Shown here: positions 24,318 through 32,422 of the stretch, piece after piece
How the letters are laid out: the number at the start of each line of letters is the position of its first letter
Position numbering within the stretch: position 1 is the first letter of the stretch
Assembly: GCF_001314995.1 (NCBI RefSeq)
Contig: NZ_CP012938.1
Coordinates: 5,394,001 to 5,458,000, forward strand
Source: Bacteroides ovatus
GTDB taxonomy: Bacteria; Bacteroidota; Bacteroidia; Bacteroidales; Bacteroidaceae
Reading direction: 5' to 3'
DNA: 64,000 bases
The notes under the pieces: generated by a model
Told to the model about the DNA's origin: nothing
Seen by the model: the letters and a program-made list of their open reading frames with translations, nothing else
Database searches by the model: none
Position numbers and translations under genes: made by a program

Positions 24318-25702
24318 CGGCGAAAGTGTGTTTGTTGTTCCTCTTCCGGTGACTGTTCTCTCGCCTGTGTCTCATCGACCGTCTCTTCCTGTTTCTGCTC
24401 GGCCAAAAGCTGTTCGTTCCAGTCCTTGTTGGGATAGGTAGGCTGTTCACGGACAAAAGAGGCGTCATTCGCCTTGTCCAGACCGAGGAACTCCCGCAAT
24501 CCTTCACGGAACTCCTTGTAATTTCCGTTCATGATATCCGTCTGTTCCCGTATGTCGTCCGGATGGCACAGGCCGCTCGAACGCATCGACATGGCTTCTT
24601 CCCATGCGGATTCATATTTCCCGTAGCTCGACCGCAAAGCGTCGGGCAACAGGTCTATGTCACCTTCATCGAGGTTCTTGCCGTCAGTAACGGAATCCAG
24701 ATAAGGCTTCCGCTCCGGTGTCTCCTCGATGGTGGAACGGACAACCCGGTACATCTCCTGTTGCAGGTTCTTGGCAAACTCGATTCCCGCAAGGTCGGTA
24801 TCGAAACAGATGTGTTGCTTGGCAGGAAGCGAGAGCGTGAGGACACCCCGCATCTGTTCCACCGTCGGGTTACCGCCGGTAGATATGAAGACCGCTTTCC
24901 GCAAATCCTTGTCGTTGGCCTGATGAAGCTGGTAATAGGCCATCGCGTCGTATGCACTCTCGAACCAGTAGATATGCTTGGCTTCGGTAAGCGTAGTTTT
25001 GGCTGGGCTGGCAATCCATAACCCTTGGCTCGAATTGCTCCCTTCCGCCTTCCCTTTATAACTGCCGCTGCCATCCATGCGAGGGCGGCCTCGCTCTTCC
25101 AGACCGACAACCTGTCCCGTATCTTTCGGAACGGTCAGCGGAAAGGCGAGGTTGGTGTATTTCATGCCGTCCTCACGATGCTTCGTCGCCAGACAGAAGT
25201 TCCGATGAAAGGCATACTGCGTGTAAAGGTCGATGCCCCGATGCTTGAAGAACGGATAGAACTTCTTTTGTGTCGCCCGATCCTGCGGATTGAACTGGTG
25301 AATGTCGTAATCCGCCATGTCAAACGGCTTCACATCCCGTTTAGGCTGGATAATCCGGATGTCCCGGTCAGCGACGGGATGGTTCAGCAACCGGTTACAG
25401 ACAAGGTTTACCAGTCGGTCGGGAGACACGCCTGTACGGTATTCCGCAAAAAAATGCGGATGCTCCTTGATAAAGGAAATGATGTTATACGACTTCTGCT
25501 GTTGCGGTTTGAAACAGCATTTCCCTTGCTGCGTGACAATGAACTTGTCGTTGCGGATGCGCCGCCCCTCGCTGTCCAACCGGACATACGAGGGATAGCG
25601 CAGGCCGTCGCGCCGGTTCAGGTGATAGCCCGCGTCGATAAGCACGTCCTGAATGTTCAGCCTGCGCAGAAAATCGTCATAAGTCAGTTCGCCCTCTCTC
25701 AT
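24314..25702 (-). CDS. Toprim-domain primase-like protein (DUF3991/Toprim type)
   Basis: A 462-residue protein. The N-terminus carries a DNA-primase-like zinc-free region (FLRRLNIQDVLIDAGYHLNRRDGLRYPSYVRL..KCCFKPQQQKSYNIISFI), as in DUF3991 proteins. The Toprim domain starts near residue 240: IYWFESAYDAMAYYQL supplies the conserved glutamate, ICFDTDLAGIEFAKNL the DxD, and STGGN the intervening turn. The C-terminal 100 residues are acidic and glutamine-rich. These proteins probably synthesise primers for complementary-strand synthesis after conjugative transfer. Its end overlaps the start of the bPH-domain protein gene, and it lies 3 bases from the gene upstream. Confidence 0.78.
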   Translation of the reverse strand: MREGELTYDDFLRRLNIQDVLIDAGYHLNRRDGLRYPSYVRLDSEGRRIRNDKFIVTQQGKCCFKPQQQKSYNIISFIKEHPHFFAEYRTGVSPDRLVNLVCNRLLNHPVADRDIRIIQPKRDVKPFDMADYDIHQFNPQDRATQKKFYPFFKHRGIDLYTQYAFHRNFCLATKHREDGMKYTNLAFPLTVPKDTGQVVGLEERGRPRMDGSGSYKGKAEGSNSSQGLWIASPAKTTLTEAKHIYWFESAYDAMAYYQLHQANDKDLRKAVFISTGGNPTVEQMRGVLTLSLPAKQHICFDTDLAGIEFAKNLQQEMYRVVRSTIEETPERKPYLDSVTDGKNLDEGDIDLLPDALRSSYGKYESAWEEAMSMRSSGLCHPDDIREQTDIMNGNYKEFREGLREFLGLDKANDASFVREQPTYPNKDWNEQLLAEQKQEETVDETQAREQSPEEEQQTHFRR

Positions 25703-25705
25703 GGT

Positions 25706-27283
25706 TTACCTCCCCATTCTCATATCATTGATTTCACGGTTCATCTCTGCCTCGAAACAACGGATGGCCATATCCCTCGGTGTATCGACCCCCAGCTTGA
25801 TGTACGGGCGTGGCGGACCGCCGAAACACTCGCCGTAGAACTCCGGGGCATGGCAGTGATGGTGGATGCCGTGCGCGACACCCGCCGCGACTACCGTACC
25901 TGCGGTGAGGGCGGCAAAGATTTTCGTACCGAGCCCCCGTTGTGCTTCCGGGCGTGTTTTCATGTCCACTTCGCTGAAAATCTTGGAAAAGAGCTTCATC
26001 CGGTGATAATCATCCACAGCAAGGAACTTGTCGTAATCCCGTTGGGTTATCTCATGGCTGATAGCCTGACCGTCGATAACAGCGGTCATCCTGTATTTCC
26101 CCTCGGTTTGTGCCGGTTGAACGGCTATCTGGCTCACTTCAACTTCCCGCCCGTGCTTCTCTTCCCGATACCATCCCTTGTTTTCATTCAGAAACTGGAG
26201 GTCACGCCCGTCCACTGCCGCACCGACATAGCCCTGTATGGATTCCTCTTGCTGTTGCAGCGAGGTTTCCACCGGCATGAAAGCCTCCTGCTCCTGCCGT
26301 TGGCGTTGTTCCAAATCCTGCTGTACTTCGGGATGCAGGCCGATAGCGATGCGTTGATCGCTGTTGAGAGCCTCCATCGTCACTTTGTCGGAAAAGTCAG
26401 CCCCGATAATGCCGTTCAGCAGTTCCAGACGTTTTTCTACGGGTTGTTCCTCGATGGGTGCGGCAACCAGTGTCCTCACTTCCTTTTCCGTCAGGTCATA
26501 GACCATATCGGCTTGGACGCTTTCCGACTGCACAGTCAGCGTCCGCCTTTCCGCATCCACGACAAGACCGTGCGAGGCAAGGCACTCCGCCAATTTCTCG
26601 TTGGAAAAATAGACCGGAGAGGCTATAAGCTCCTTGTACGACCGTGCCGGTTCCCCGCTGCGCGGACGGCTGACCATCGGCGTGATGACCGCCTGCAAGT
26701 CCTGCAGAACGTCCCGTTGCTGTACGGGTTGCGCCTGTTGATGCCCCTTGTAATAGAATCCGTAACCGCCCGATTGCAACTCGCCGGGCTTCATGCGCCC
26801 GTCGGGACGTTCGGGTACGATGGACGGCCCCGGAAAGAACAGTTGGCCGCCGACCCTGCGCAGGTGCAAGCCCCACTGGTTGCGTGGCGTCCAGCCGAGG
26901 AACGGCGGGGGCATTCCCATCCGTCCCATGCGACCGTACTCGCCGATGCCGATGCGGTAGCCGTGCAGCCCCATAGCCACACGCCCGTTGGCATTGCGGG
27001 CATGGACGAAGTTCTTGGGCATATAGAAGTCTTTGCCCACGATGCTCGTGAGCACGTTGTAGGCTTTCTTGTTGGCCGTATTGGTTCCCCAGTCCGTGAG
27101 TGCCAACATCTGACGTTCGCTTATCGGATAGACCAGCAGCGGAGAATTATGCCCCTGCACAATCAGCCGATACCCTGAACCATCAAGCGCAACATGGGCT
27201 TGCAGGCCGTTACGCATCAGCATATTGCGCATTTCGGGCTGCAAGTCCATCTGCCGGGGATTGGTATTCGTTCGTATCGCCAT
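25706..27283 (-). CDS. Conserved conjugative-element protein (525 aa), glycine/proline-rich with C-terminal hydrophobic segment
   Basis: Start set at MAIRTNTNPRQMDLQPEMRN (27283); the upstream open frame overlaps the 27300 gene and is rich in non-coding-like composition. The N-terminal 140 residues repeat a DUF3945-like style (MLMRNGLQAHVALDGSGYRLIVQG, PLLVYPISERQMLALTDWG), then a Pro/Gly-rich stretch (RMGRMGMPPPFLGWTPRNQWG). A second module has LVVDAERRTLTVQSESVQADMVYDLTEKEV. Near the C-terminus FAALTAGTVVAAGVAHGIHHHCHAPEF is a hydrophobic segment with a His/Cys cluster. I do not know a named function. Genes of this type accompany DUF4099 and Toprim genes in Bacteroidales mobile elements. 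Confidence 0.58.
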   Translation of the reverse strand: MAIRTNTNPRQMDLQPEMRNMLMRNGLQAHVALDGSGYRLIVQGHNSPLLVYPISERQMLALTDWGTNTANKKAYNVLTSIVGKDFYMPKNFVHARNANGRVAMGLHGYRIGIGEYGRMGRMGMPPPFLGWTPRNQWGLHLRRVGGQLFFPGPSIVPERPDGRMKPGELQSGGYGFYYKGHQQAQPVQQRDVLQDLQAVITPMVSRPRSGEPARSYKELIASPVYFSNEKLAECLASHGLVVDAERRTLTVQSESVQADMVYDLTEKEVRTLVAAPIEEQPVEKRLELLNGIIGADFSDKVTMEALNSDQRIAIGLHPEVQQDLEQRQRQEQEAFMPVETSLQQQEESIQGYVGAAVDGRDLQFLNENKGWYREEKHGREVEVSQIAVQPAQTEGKYRMTAVIDGQAISHEITQRDYDKFLAVDDYHRMKLFSKIFSEVDMKTRPEAQRGLGTKIFAALTAGTVVAAGVAHGIHHHCHAPEFYGECFGGPPRPYIKLGVDTPRDMAIRCFEAEMNREINDMRMGR

Positions 27284-27299
27284 AGTCGGATTGTTTTCG

Positions 27300-27524
27300 T
27301 TATGCGTCGCCGCGTTCCATTGCTGCCTCCAGCTGTTCGTCCTTGAAGCGGACAAACTCGGCAGCGGATTCGTTGCCGACAGCAAGCCCCTTTTCCTCGC
27401 AGTAACGGGCGTATTCCTCCTGCCAGTCGGCGGAGAAATGATTGACGTAATCGAGCCAGCCGTATTCGCCGCTCTGCATCTTCCCGACAAGTACCTCTTC
27501 GGGATAATATTCGTTTTGTGCCAT
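27300..27524 (-). CDS. Small acidic protein (74 aa)
   Basis: MAQNEYYPEEVLVGKMQSGEYGWLDYVNHFSADWQEEYARYCEEKGLAV.. and a C-terminal FKDEQLEAAMERGDA. It is very acidic, helical and soluble. It sits 20 bases after the DUF4099 gene and 16 bases before the 25706 gene, so it is co-transcribed. Small acidic proteins in this position recur in Bacteroidales conjugative elements. I do not know a function; inhibitor, chaperone or DNA-mimic roles are possible but unsupported. Confidence 0.6.
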   Translation of the reverse strand: MAQNEYYPEEVLVGKMQSGEYGWLDYVNHFSADWQEEYARYCEEKGLAVGNESAAEFVRFKDEQLEAAMERGDA

Positions 27525-27544
27525 AATCTACGGATTGATTGTTT

Positions 27545-28303
27545 TTACTTGTGGAGGGCTGCCGCACGGTTGCGTTCGCCGCTCTTCTTCTGTTCGTTCC
27601 ACAACTCCTCGGTGTAGTCCTCTTCCGAAACGTAGTCAAGGTTGCCGTCATCGTCCATGATCCAGCAACCGTAGCACCCGAAGGTGTATTTGTCCCACTC
27701 GCGCTTGGGCTGGTTGCGCCATTGCTGCGCGTCGCCCGAACAGAAGCGGATGCCGGTCTTGGCATGAAGGTCTATGCCCACTGTAGCAGACTCGCCGTCC
27801 ACGACGACCGTCAGCGGCTCGCCGTGCTGCATCCCGTTTACCTCCACCGCACCGAGGCGCATGACCTCGGCCAGCACTTTCAGGTTGCGTGCGATGATGG
27901 GCGTGGGGACATACATCACCTGTTTCGTCTCGGTGTCAATCTGCACGAAAGCCTTGCTGCTCCGGCCGTCCGCCATTTCCACGTCGGCGACAATCGCCTT
28001 GCCGTCGAGCAACTGTTTCTGCTGCGCTTCGTCATACCGTTCCAACGGAGAGGATTTCAGTGCCGGATAGAAGACCACATCCACCTGACCGTTGTCCATG
28101 CGGATAAAGGCAAAGCGGCTACGGCTCTCTATTTGCCCGCCATGCTCGTCCGTGACACGCACGGGAAGCACGGGAGAATGCCGACCATCGCAGATGTCGT
28201 CCAACACACGCATCGGCAAATCCTCAATCATCTCCCGTGTGAGACCGAATCGTTCCAGTGTCGGAAAAGGTAATTCATCAAATTCAATCTGAACTTTTTT
28301 CAT
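27545..28303 (-). CDS. DUF4099-family protein, first gene of the long minus-strand operon
   Basis: A 252-residue protein beginning MKKVQIEFDELPFPTLERFG, LTREMIEDLPMRVLDDICDG, the recognisable DUF4099 start, followed by SPVLPVRVTDEHGGQIESRSRFAFIRMDNGQVDVVFYPAL and a beta-rich C-terminus (VTVDLHAK-like GIDLHAKTGIRFCSGDAQQW, then YTFGCYGCWIMDDDGNLDYV). DUF4099 modules occur in mobile-element proteins, sometimes fused to topoisomerase or DUF3945 regions; the function is unknown. It is preceded by a good promoter (TATCTTTG at 28334-28341 on the complement) and opens the transfer-associated operon that runs to ardC at 12372. Confidence 0.72.
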   Translation of the reverse strand: MKKVQIEFDELPFPTLERFGLTREMIEDLPMRVLDDICDGRHSPVLPVRVTDEHGGQIESRSRFAFIRMDNGQVDVVFYPALKSSPLERYDEAQQKQLLDGKAIVADVEMADGRSSKAFVQIDTETKQVMYVPTPIIARNLKVLAEVMRLGAVEVNGMQHGEPLTVVVDGESATVGIDLHAKTGIRFCSGDAQQWRNQPKREWDKYTFGCYGCWIMDDDGNLDYVSEEDYTEELWNEQKKSGERNRAAALHK

Positions 28304-28333
28304 ACTATATTCATATTATAAAATTGTACTATA

Positions 28334-28366
28334 CAAAGATAGGGACATCTTATTATGACGGACAAA
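28334..28366 (-). promoter_or_regulatory. Promoter of the minus-strand operon
   Basis: On the minus strand, TATCTTTG (complement of 28334-28341) matches the Bacteroidetes -7 box, and TTTG (complement of 28363-28366) lies 21 bases upstream as the -33 element. The first gene starts 30 bases downstream. Confidence 0.75.
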
Positions 28367-28409
28367 AATACAGCTATATAAATGGTTATAATATGCTGTT
28401 TTTATCTTC

Positions 28410-28443
28410 ATTAGTACGATTATTCAATTCAAATCGTACTAAT
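28410..28443. promoter_or_regulatory. Perfect inverted repeat between divergent promoters (candidate operator)
   Basis: ATTAGTACGATT (28410-28421) and AATCGTACTAAT (28432-28443) are perfect 12-bp arms separated by 10 bases. The repeat lies between the leftward operon promoter and the rightward LytM-peptidase promoter, where a dimeric regulator could control both. Its TTAGTA core resembles the repeats in front of parA. Confidence 0.55.
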
Positions 28444-28510
28444 AGACGCAAAATATCAAACCAATACAAGAAATGACGGCTGTTTGTTTCCGACATGAAA
28501 ACTCCCGTTA

Positions 28511-28518
28511 TAACTTTG
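28511..28518 (+). promoter_or_regulatory. -7 box immediately before the 28523 gene
   Basis: TAACTTTG matches the TAnnTTTG consensus and lies only 4 bases before the ATG. If it is used, the mRNA would have almost no 5' UTR. Confidence 0.5.
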
Positions 28519-28522
28519 CCGA

Positions 28523-29176
28523 ATGAGAAAAATTTTACTGATAGCAATATCGGGTGTTTCATTCTGCACGATGCCCGCTCAGGCGCAGTTCAACACGATT
28601 GCCAAGACACCAGAAAGATACAAGGTAGAAGCCTTGCAGGAGGGTATGAAAAAGCCGGAGCCGACACCCGAAAGCATGGCTCCTGTACAGGAGACTTCGA
28701 CAAAACCTGCCGATGAAAGTAAGAAGTTGTGGATTGACCGTTATCTCAGTGTGTCTTATCCATTGCAGCGCATCAGAATTACATCACCATACGGCTACCG
28801 GAAAGACCCGTTTACCGGAAAGAGGAAGTTTCACGGCGGTATCGACCTGCACGCACGGGGCGAGCAGGTATTGGCCATGATGGAGGGGGTGGTCGTCAAA
28901 GTGGGACAGGACAAGACGTCCGGCAAGTATGTGACCCTGCGGCACGGAAATTACACCGTCAGCTATTGCCACCTTTCACGGGTGCTGACCGCCAAGGGTA
29001 CGGTAGTCCGTCCCCGTGATGCCGTCGGTATTACCGGCTCGACCGGACGAAGTACAGGCGAGCACTTGCACATAACCTGCAAGCTAAATGGCAAGAGTGT
29101 CGATCCGTCGGTCGTTTTCGATTACATCCGGACTACACAGCAGGAGTGCATTTCAGCTTTGAGCAGACTGTTGTAA
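28523..29176 (+). CDS. Secreted M23/LytM peptidase
   Basis: A 217-residue protein. The signal peptide MRKILLIAISGVSFCTMPAQA fixes the start at 28523. A linker with PEPTPESMAPVQETSTKPADE precedes the peptidase domain from about residue 80: ITSPYGYRKDPFTGKRKFHGGIDLHARGEQVLAMMEGVVVKVG, YTVSYCHLSRVLTAKGTVVRPRDAVG, and STGEHLHITCKL. The zinc ligands (HGGID and HLH) are intact, so it should cleave peptide crosslinks in the periplasm, for example to make room for the transfer channel. It is transcribed alone, divergently from the long operon, and is the third M23-fold protein in the window. Confidence 0.88.
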   Translation: MRKILLIAISGVSFCTMPAQAQFNTIAKTPERYKVEALQEGMKKPEPTPESMAPVQETSTKPADESKKLWIDRYLSVSYPLQRIRITSPYGYRKDPFTGKRKFHGGIDLHARGEQVLAMMEGVVVKVGQDKTSGKYVTLRHGNYTVSYCHLSRVLTAKGTVVRPRDAVGITGSTGRSTGEHLHITCKLNGKSVDPSVVFDYIRTTQQECISALSRLL

Positions 29177-29199
29177 GAGTGTTTATGTCGCCAAACGCT

Positions 29200-29238
29200 A
29201 ATCGAAAAGAGTGTCATTAGGTGATGTGGTTTTCGATT
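29200..29238. terminator. Inverted repeat, probable terminator between convergent genes
   Basis: AATCGAAAA (29200-29208) and TTTTCGATT (29230-29238) are perfect 9-bp arms in the gap between the LytM peptidase gene and cobO. The A/T-rich stem could act in both directions, but no strong T tail follows. Confidence 0.45.
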
Positions 29239-29324
29239 AAAACAGGGAACTTTTCATTTTGGAACTTATCGTAATTTTTTATTTGAATGATTGTGAAACC
29301 AAGACCGAGTAGGGAGATCGGACT

Positions 29325-29843
29325 CTAACGGTCTATCCCGTTGCGGGAGAGGACGCCTTCCGTGTAATAATGTTTGACTTCTCGCATCTCCGTGACCAAG
29401 TCGGCTATGTCGATCAATTCTGCCGGAGCGTACCGTCCCGTGATTACCAACTCTGTCCCGGAATGTCGTCGAGAAATCGCCGTCAATACCTCCTCAATAG
29501 AAAGCAACTCGTAATACAGGGCAATGGTTAGTTCATCGAGCACGACCAGATTATACTCTCCCGAAGCGAGAATTTGTTTGCAGCTTTCCAATCCCGCATA
29601 AGCTGCGTCAATATCTTCTTGTGCCGGCTTCTTTTCAATAAAGCACCCCCGACCGAATTGCTGGATGCGGACGTTGTTAAACAGATGTTCGATCTTGGTT
29701 TCATTATATTTCATGTTCTTTACGAATTGTCCGATGAAGACGCTTCCTCCGGCACACAAAACTCGAATGGCAAGCCCAAATGCGGCCGTTGTCTTTCCTT
29801 TCCCGTTGCCAGTATAGACATGTATATATCCTTTGTTTTCCAT
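29325..29843 (-). CDS. cobO: Cob(I)alamin adenosyltransferase (CobO/BtuR family)
   Basis: A 172-residue protein with the family P-loop GNGKGKTTAAFGLAIR at residues 13-28, the FIGQFVKN segment, and the conserved acidic VVLDELTIALYYELLS and SRRHSGTELVITGR. It transfers the adenosyl group of ATP to the cobalt of a corrinoid, making adenosylcobalamin. Its length fits the family. It is encoded 33 bases downstream of the Dph6-like gene. With the B12 uptake operon at 1-9.5 kb it makes a functional set of uptake plus activation, although the two are separated by 20 kb of element genes. It is the last gene of the abiE-dph6-cobO unit. Confidence 0.93.
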   Translation of the reverse strand: MENKGYIHVYTGNGKGKTTAAFGLAIRVLCAGGSVFIGQFVKNMKYNETKIEHLFNNVRIQQFGRGCFIEKKPAQEDIDAAYAGLESCKQILASGEYNLVVLDELTIALYYELLSIEEVLTAISRRHSGTELVITGRYAPAELIDIADLVTEMREVKHYYTEGVLSRNGIDR

Positions 29844-29876
29844 ATTGTTGATTTATGATTGCAAATGTAATCCGTG

Positions 29877-30611
29877 TTATGGTTCGGCGGAAAGATGGGC
29901 AAAACAATAAGTATAGGTTTGAATCGTGCCATCCTCAAGCCGGATGTCATAACTTTGGCTAAAGGGAGTTCCCAGTCGGAAAAGTACGGGTGAGGAGAAT
30001 ATCGGTCCGTCGTAGCAGAACGTGTGGTATTCTCCGTTTTCTCCGTTGTGATCCATTTCCTTGGGGAGAGAGGCAATAAAGTCGGCATCTACCTCGCGAC
30101 CGATGGCATCCATTCCCAAGCCATCGGCTTGCGTGGTCACGATGACCGTCTTCAGTCCGGAAGCGAGGTATTGCTGCATGACGATTTCCGAGGAGACTAC
30201 TCCCCATAACGGCTCCACAACCTCTATTCCGAGTGGTGCGAGTTGTCGCTCCCTGTAGGCACGGACATCGTGCAAGTAAATATCCCCGAAAATAAAATGG
30301 GTTACTCCTTGCTCCTTGAAATGTAGGGCTGCGCAAGTCATGGCCTCTGCGTAATTTTCAAGGTTCCCCTGGGGTGTGAGATTCACGATATGCAGGGGAA
30401 TACCTATACTGTCTGCTTGTGCCTGAAGCAAGGGGAGTGGGATACCGTGCATGCTGGAGCGTTGCGAGTCACGATTGATTGTGGTGAGCAGGGCAACGAT
30501 GTCGTATAGCTCCGATTGACGAGCTCGCCAAAGGGCATGCGCGGAGTCTTTTCCCCCGCTCCAGTTGAATACGGCTTTTATCTTTTCCATTCGATGTTCG
30601 TAAAACTTCAT
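29877..30611 (-). CDS. Dph6-like PP-loop ATPase (diphthine-ammonia ligase family)
   Basis: 244 residues. The PP-loop motif FNWSGGKDSAHALWRA and the later HGIPLPLLQAQADSIGIPL and GVTHFIFGDIYLHDVRAYRERQLAPLGIEVVEPLWG are the hallmarks of the Dph6/MJ0570 family. Bacteria lack diphthamide, so the true substrate is unknown. Bacterial members often lie beside B12 transport or adenosyltransferase genes, as here. I keep the ATG at 30611 because it overlaps the AbiEii stop (ATGA) and would be translationally coupled; a later start at MEKIKAV (30590) is also possible. The association with cobO suggests a corrinoid-related amidation or ligation, which is inference. Confidence 0.8.
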   Translation of the reverse strand: MKFYEHRMEKIKAVFNWSGGKDSAHALWRARQSELYDIVALLTTINRDSQRSSMHGIPLPLLQAQADSIGIPLHIVNLTPQGNLENYAEAMTCAALHFKEQGVTHFIFGDIYLHDVRAYRERQLAPLGIEVVEPLWGVVSSEIVMQQYLASGLKTVIVTTQADGLGMDAIGREVDADFIASLPKEMDHNGENGEYHTFCYDGPIFSSPVLFRLGTPFSQSYDIRLEDGTIQTYTYCFAHLSAEP

Positions 30612-31681
30612 GCTTCCAATAACTCACTCGTTTTTGCCCAATAGTAGTAGGCTTCCGGTAGGTTGCTTCTCAGCTTATTCAGTTTGTTGGGCAGCGAAGG
30701 TCGGATGACCATATCCTTTATATCGGCAGGGTTGTTGGAATAAGATTCTATTTCATTGATTCCCTTTTCAATTAACGTGGCTAAATAAGCCGCTCTTGCT
30801 GCATCAATAATGGCATGGTCTATCAGATAACGCTGCTTGTACATGAATGATTTGACACGGATGATTCCGTCTTGTATCAGGTCGAAGTCTCCTTCTCCGG
30901 CTTTTCCCCGTGTGGAGATACAAAGTGCCGTTTGGCGGATGTCATTGAAAACTTGCCCTATGTCCGTTCCGAAAGACCGGTATGAAAGTTCGACCACCGC
31001 AATCTTACGGAACGCTTCTTTGGTAATCTGCAGGTCTGAAACATTTTCAAACAGCCGCCCCACATCATAAAGCTGTTTGGCTATCTCCATCGAACAGGAC
31101 CTTCCATTCCTGTAATAAGGTATTCCAGTTGTGTTGGGAGCGAAAGCCGTCAGTTTATCGCCCAAAATATCTTCTGCGGACGGGACTGTTACCATCAATG
31201 GTTTTCCTTCCAACCGTATGAACGGGCAGTTGATAGCTATTTGTTGGGTACGGAAATAATGAATGTCCTCGTAGAGTACATCCAGCAGGATATAGGATTG
31301 TGCATCGGTGTCATTTCGGTATGCAATCTGATAGAAAAACTTGGAATGGCTCTTGGGAATATCCGCATCATCCCGTTGCTTGCGTTCCACAAGTTCCAGA
31401 TTGATGAAGCCGAAATCGGCAAATGATTTCAGATAGTCTTCAATGTTGGTTCCAGGGGGACAGATAAGATCAATGTCGATTGACAGACGATGAGCAGATT
31501 TCCCAAGTATGAGCATAAGTGCCGTTCCTCCCTTAAAAACCAGTGGACACCCGGCTTTAACCAGCATTTCAAGCAGGGACAGGGCACGGATTACTTTCTC
31601 TATCAGATTTTTATCATTATAGTGCAATTCGGATGAAACCTGTTCGATCCATTCTGCCGTAAAACACTCCTTCTTTATCAT
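30608..31681 (-). CDS. abiEii: AbiEii-type nucleotidyltransferase toxin
   Basis: A 357-residue protein. Its nucleotidyltransferase core CPLVFKGGTALMLILGKSAH followed by RLSIDIDLIC matches the AbiEii/AbiGii signature (GS/GG-x-D-x-D), with a second motif in LEGKPLMVTVPSAEDILGDKLTAF, where the lysine is typical. AbiE systems are type IV toxin-antitoxin modules that block growth, often on phage infection, and also stabilise mobile elements. The start overlaps the AbiEi stop by 4 bases, and the stop overlaps the Dph6-like gene, so all are coupled. The catalytic aspartates appear intact. Confidence 0.88.
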   Translation of the reverse strand: MIKKECFTAEWIEQVSSELHYNDKNLIEKVIRALSLLEMLVKAGCPLVFKGGTALMLILGKSAHRLSIDIDLICPPGTNIEDYLKSFADFGFINLELVERKQRDDADIPKSHSKFFYQIAYRNDTDAQSYILLDVLYEDIHYFRTQQIAINCPFIRLEGKPLMVTVPSAEDILGDKLTAFAPNTTGIPYYRNGRSCSMEIAKQLYDVGRLFENVSDLQITKEAFRKIAVVELSYRSFGTDIGQVFNDIRQTALCISTRGKAGEGDFDLIQDGIIRVKSFMYKQRYLIDHAIIDAARAAYLATLIEKGINEIESYSNNPADIKDMVIRPSLPNKLNKLRSNLPEAYYYWAKTSELLEA

Positions 31682-32400
31682 TTTATGTTCAGATTTTCTA
31701 ATATGGACAATATTTCTTCTTTTGCCTTACGTCTGCCGGCATACCTGAATAGCCGATTTCGATTGACAGCGTACAGATTAAAGGCATTTTCAAAGATATG
31801 CTCGCTTTCACTGCCTTGTAGGTAGAAGAAATCCGCATCCCTCAATATATCCACCAACAGCTTTTCCAGTGTAGGCATCGGTACATCTGATACTTTCTGC
31901 AAAGGAGCTTCCGAGACCAAATTTTTCACAAAAAAGACACGGCTGTCCATATCTACATATCGGTAAATCATATCTTTGTCCGGTCGCAGATAGACGTCAC
32001 GGTTCCCGTCTTTCAAAAAGTTGAAAACCGTTTCTGCCGAATCCCTGTCTGTTTCCACATAGACAACACGGTTGGAAGAAAGGTGATGCTGCAAGGTTGC
32101 GATAATATCCCCCTGATAGACGCAGAACTTCGCAAATGGGAAATTGACCAGCAACGAATCGTAAATTTCTCTTACTTCACCTATGAGTTTAGGAACAAAG
32201 GACTGTTTCATGACTTTAGCATACATTCCGCGTCCGGTTCTGACCAATGCATTTTCATTCACGAGCTTGAACAGATACCATGACAAGGAAGACTTGCTTA
32301 TGCCAACCTTTTCGTGAAGATAGGCAAACAAGTCATCCATGCTGAAATCACGGTGTACTTCAGCGTATTCAAGTATGGATGTCGTTGTTTTGTTACTCAT
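31678..32400 (-). CDS. abiEi: AbiEi-type antitoxin and transcriptional repressor
   Basis: I start at MSNKTTTSILEYAE (32400), which leaves the upstream operator free; 240 residues. The N-terminus is a winged helix-turn-helix (FSMDDLFAYLHEKVGISKSSLSWYLFKLVNENALVRTGRGMY), followed by the AbiEi-like C-terminal domain with LRPDKDMIYRYV and LVSEAPLQKVSDVPMPTLEKLLVDIL. AbiEi proteins neutralise the cognate nucleotidyltransferase and repress their own promoter by binding paired inverted repeats. Such repeats are visible immediately upstream (32431-32470 and 32518-32559). This is the first gene of the abiE-dph6-cobO unit. Confidence 0.85.
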   Translation of the reverse strand: MSNKTTTSILEYAEVHRDFSMDDLFAYLHEKVGISKSSLSWYLFKLVNENALVRTGRGMYAKVMKQSFVPKLIGEVREIYDSLLVNFPFAKFCVYQGDIIATLQHHLSSNRVVYVETDRDSAETVFNFLKDGNRDVYLRPDKDMIYRYVDMDSRVFFVKNLVSEAPLQKVSDVPMPTLEKLLVDILRDADFFYLQGSESEHIFENAFNLYAVNRNRLFRYAGRRKAKEEILSILENLNIK

Positions 32401-32422
32401 ATTATATCCTGTTTTTGCCTGC

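Noticed and set aside
25025..27178. Long plus-strand ORF of 717 codons opposite the Toprim and 25706 genes
   Set aside because: It is antisense to two well-supported genes, has a His/Arg/Leu-rich composition typical of shadow frames in GC-rich DNA, and matches no family.
27284..27490. N-terminal extension of the 25706 protein to 27490
   Set aside because: It overlaps the 27300 gene in another frame and reads as non-coding; MAIRTNTNP at 27283 is preferred.
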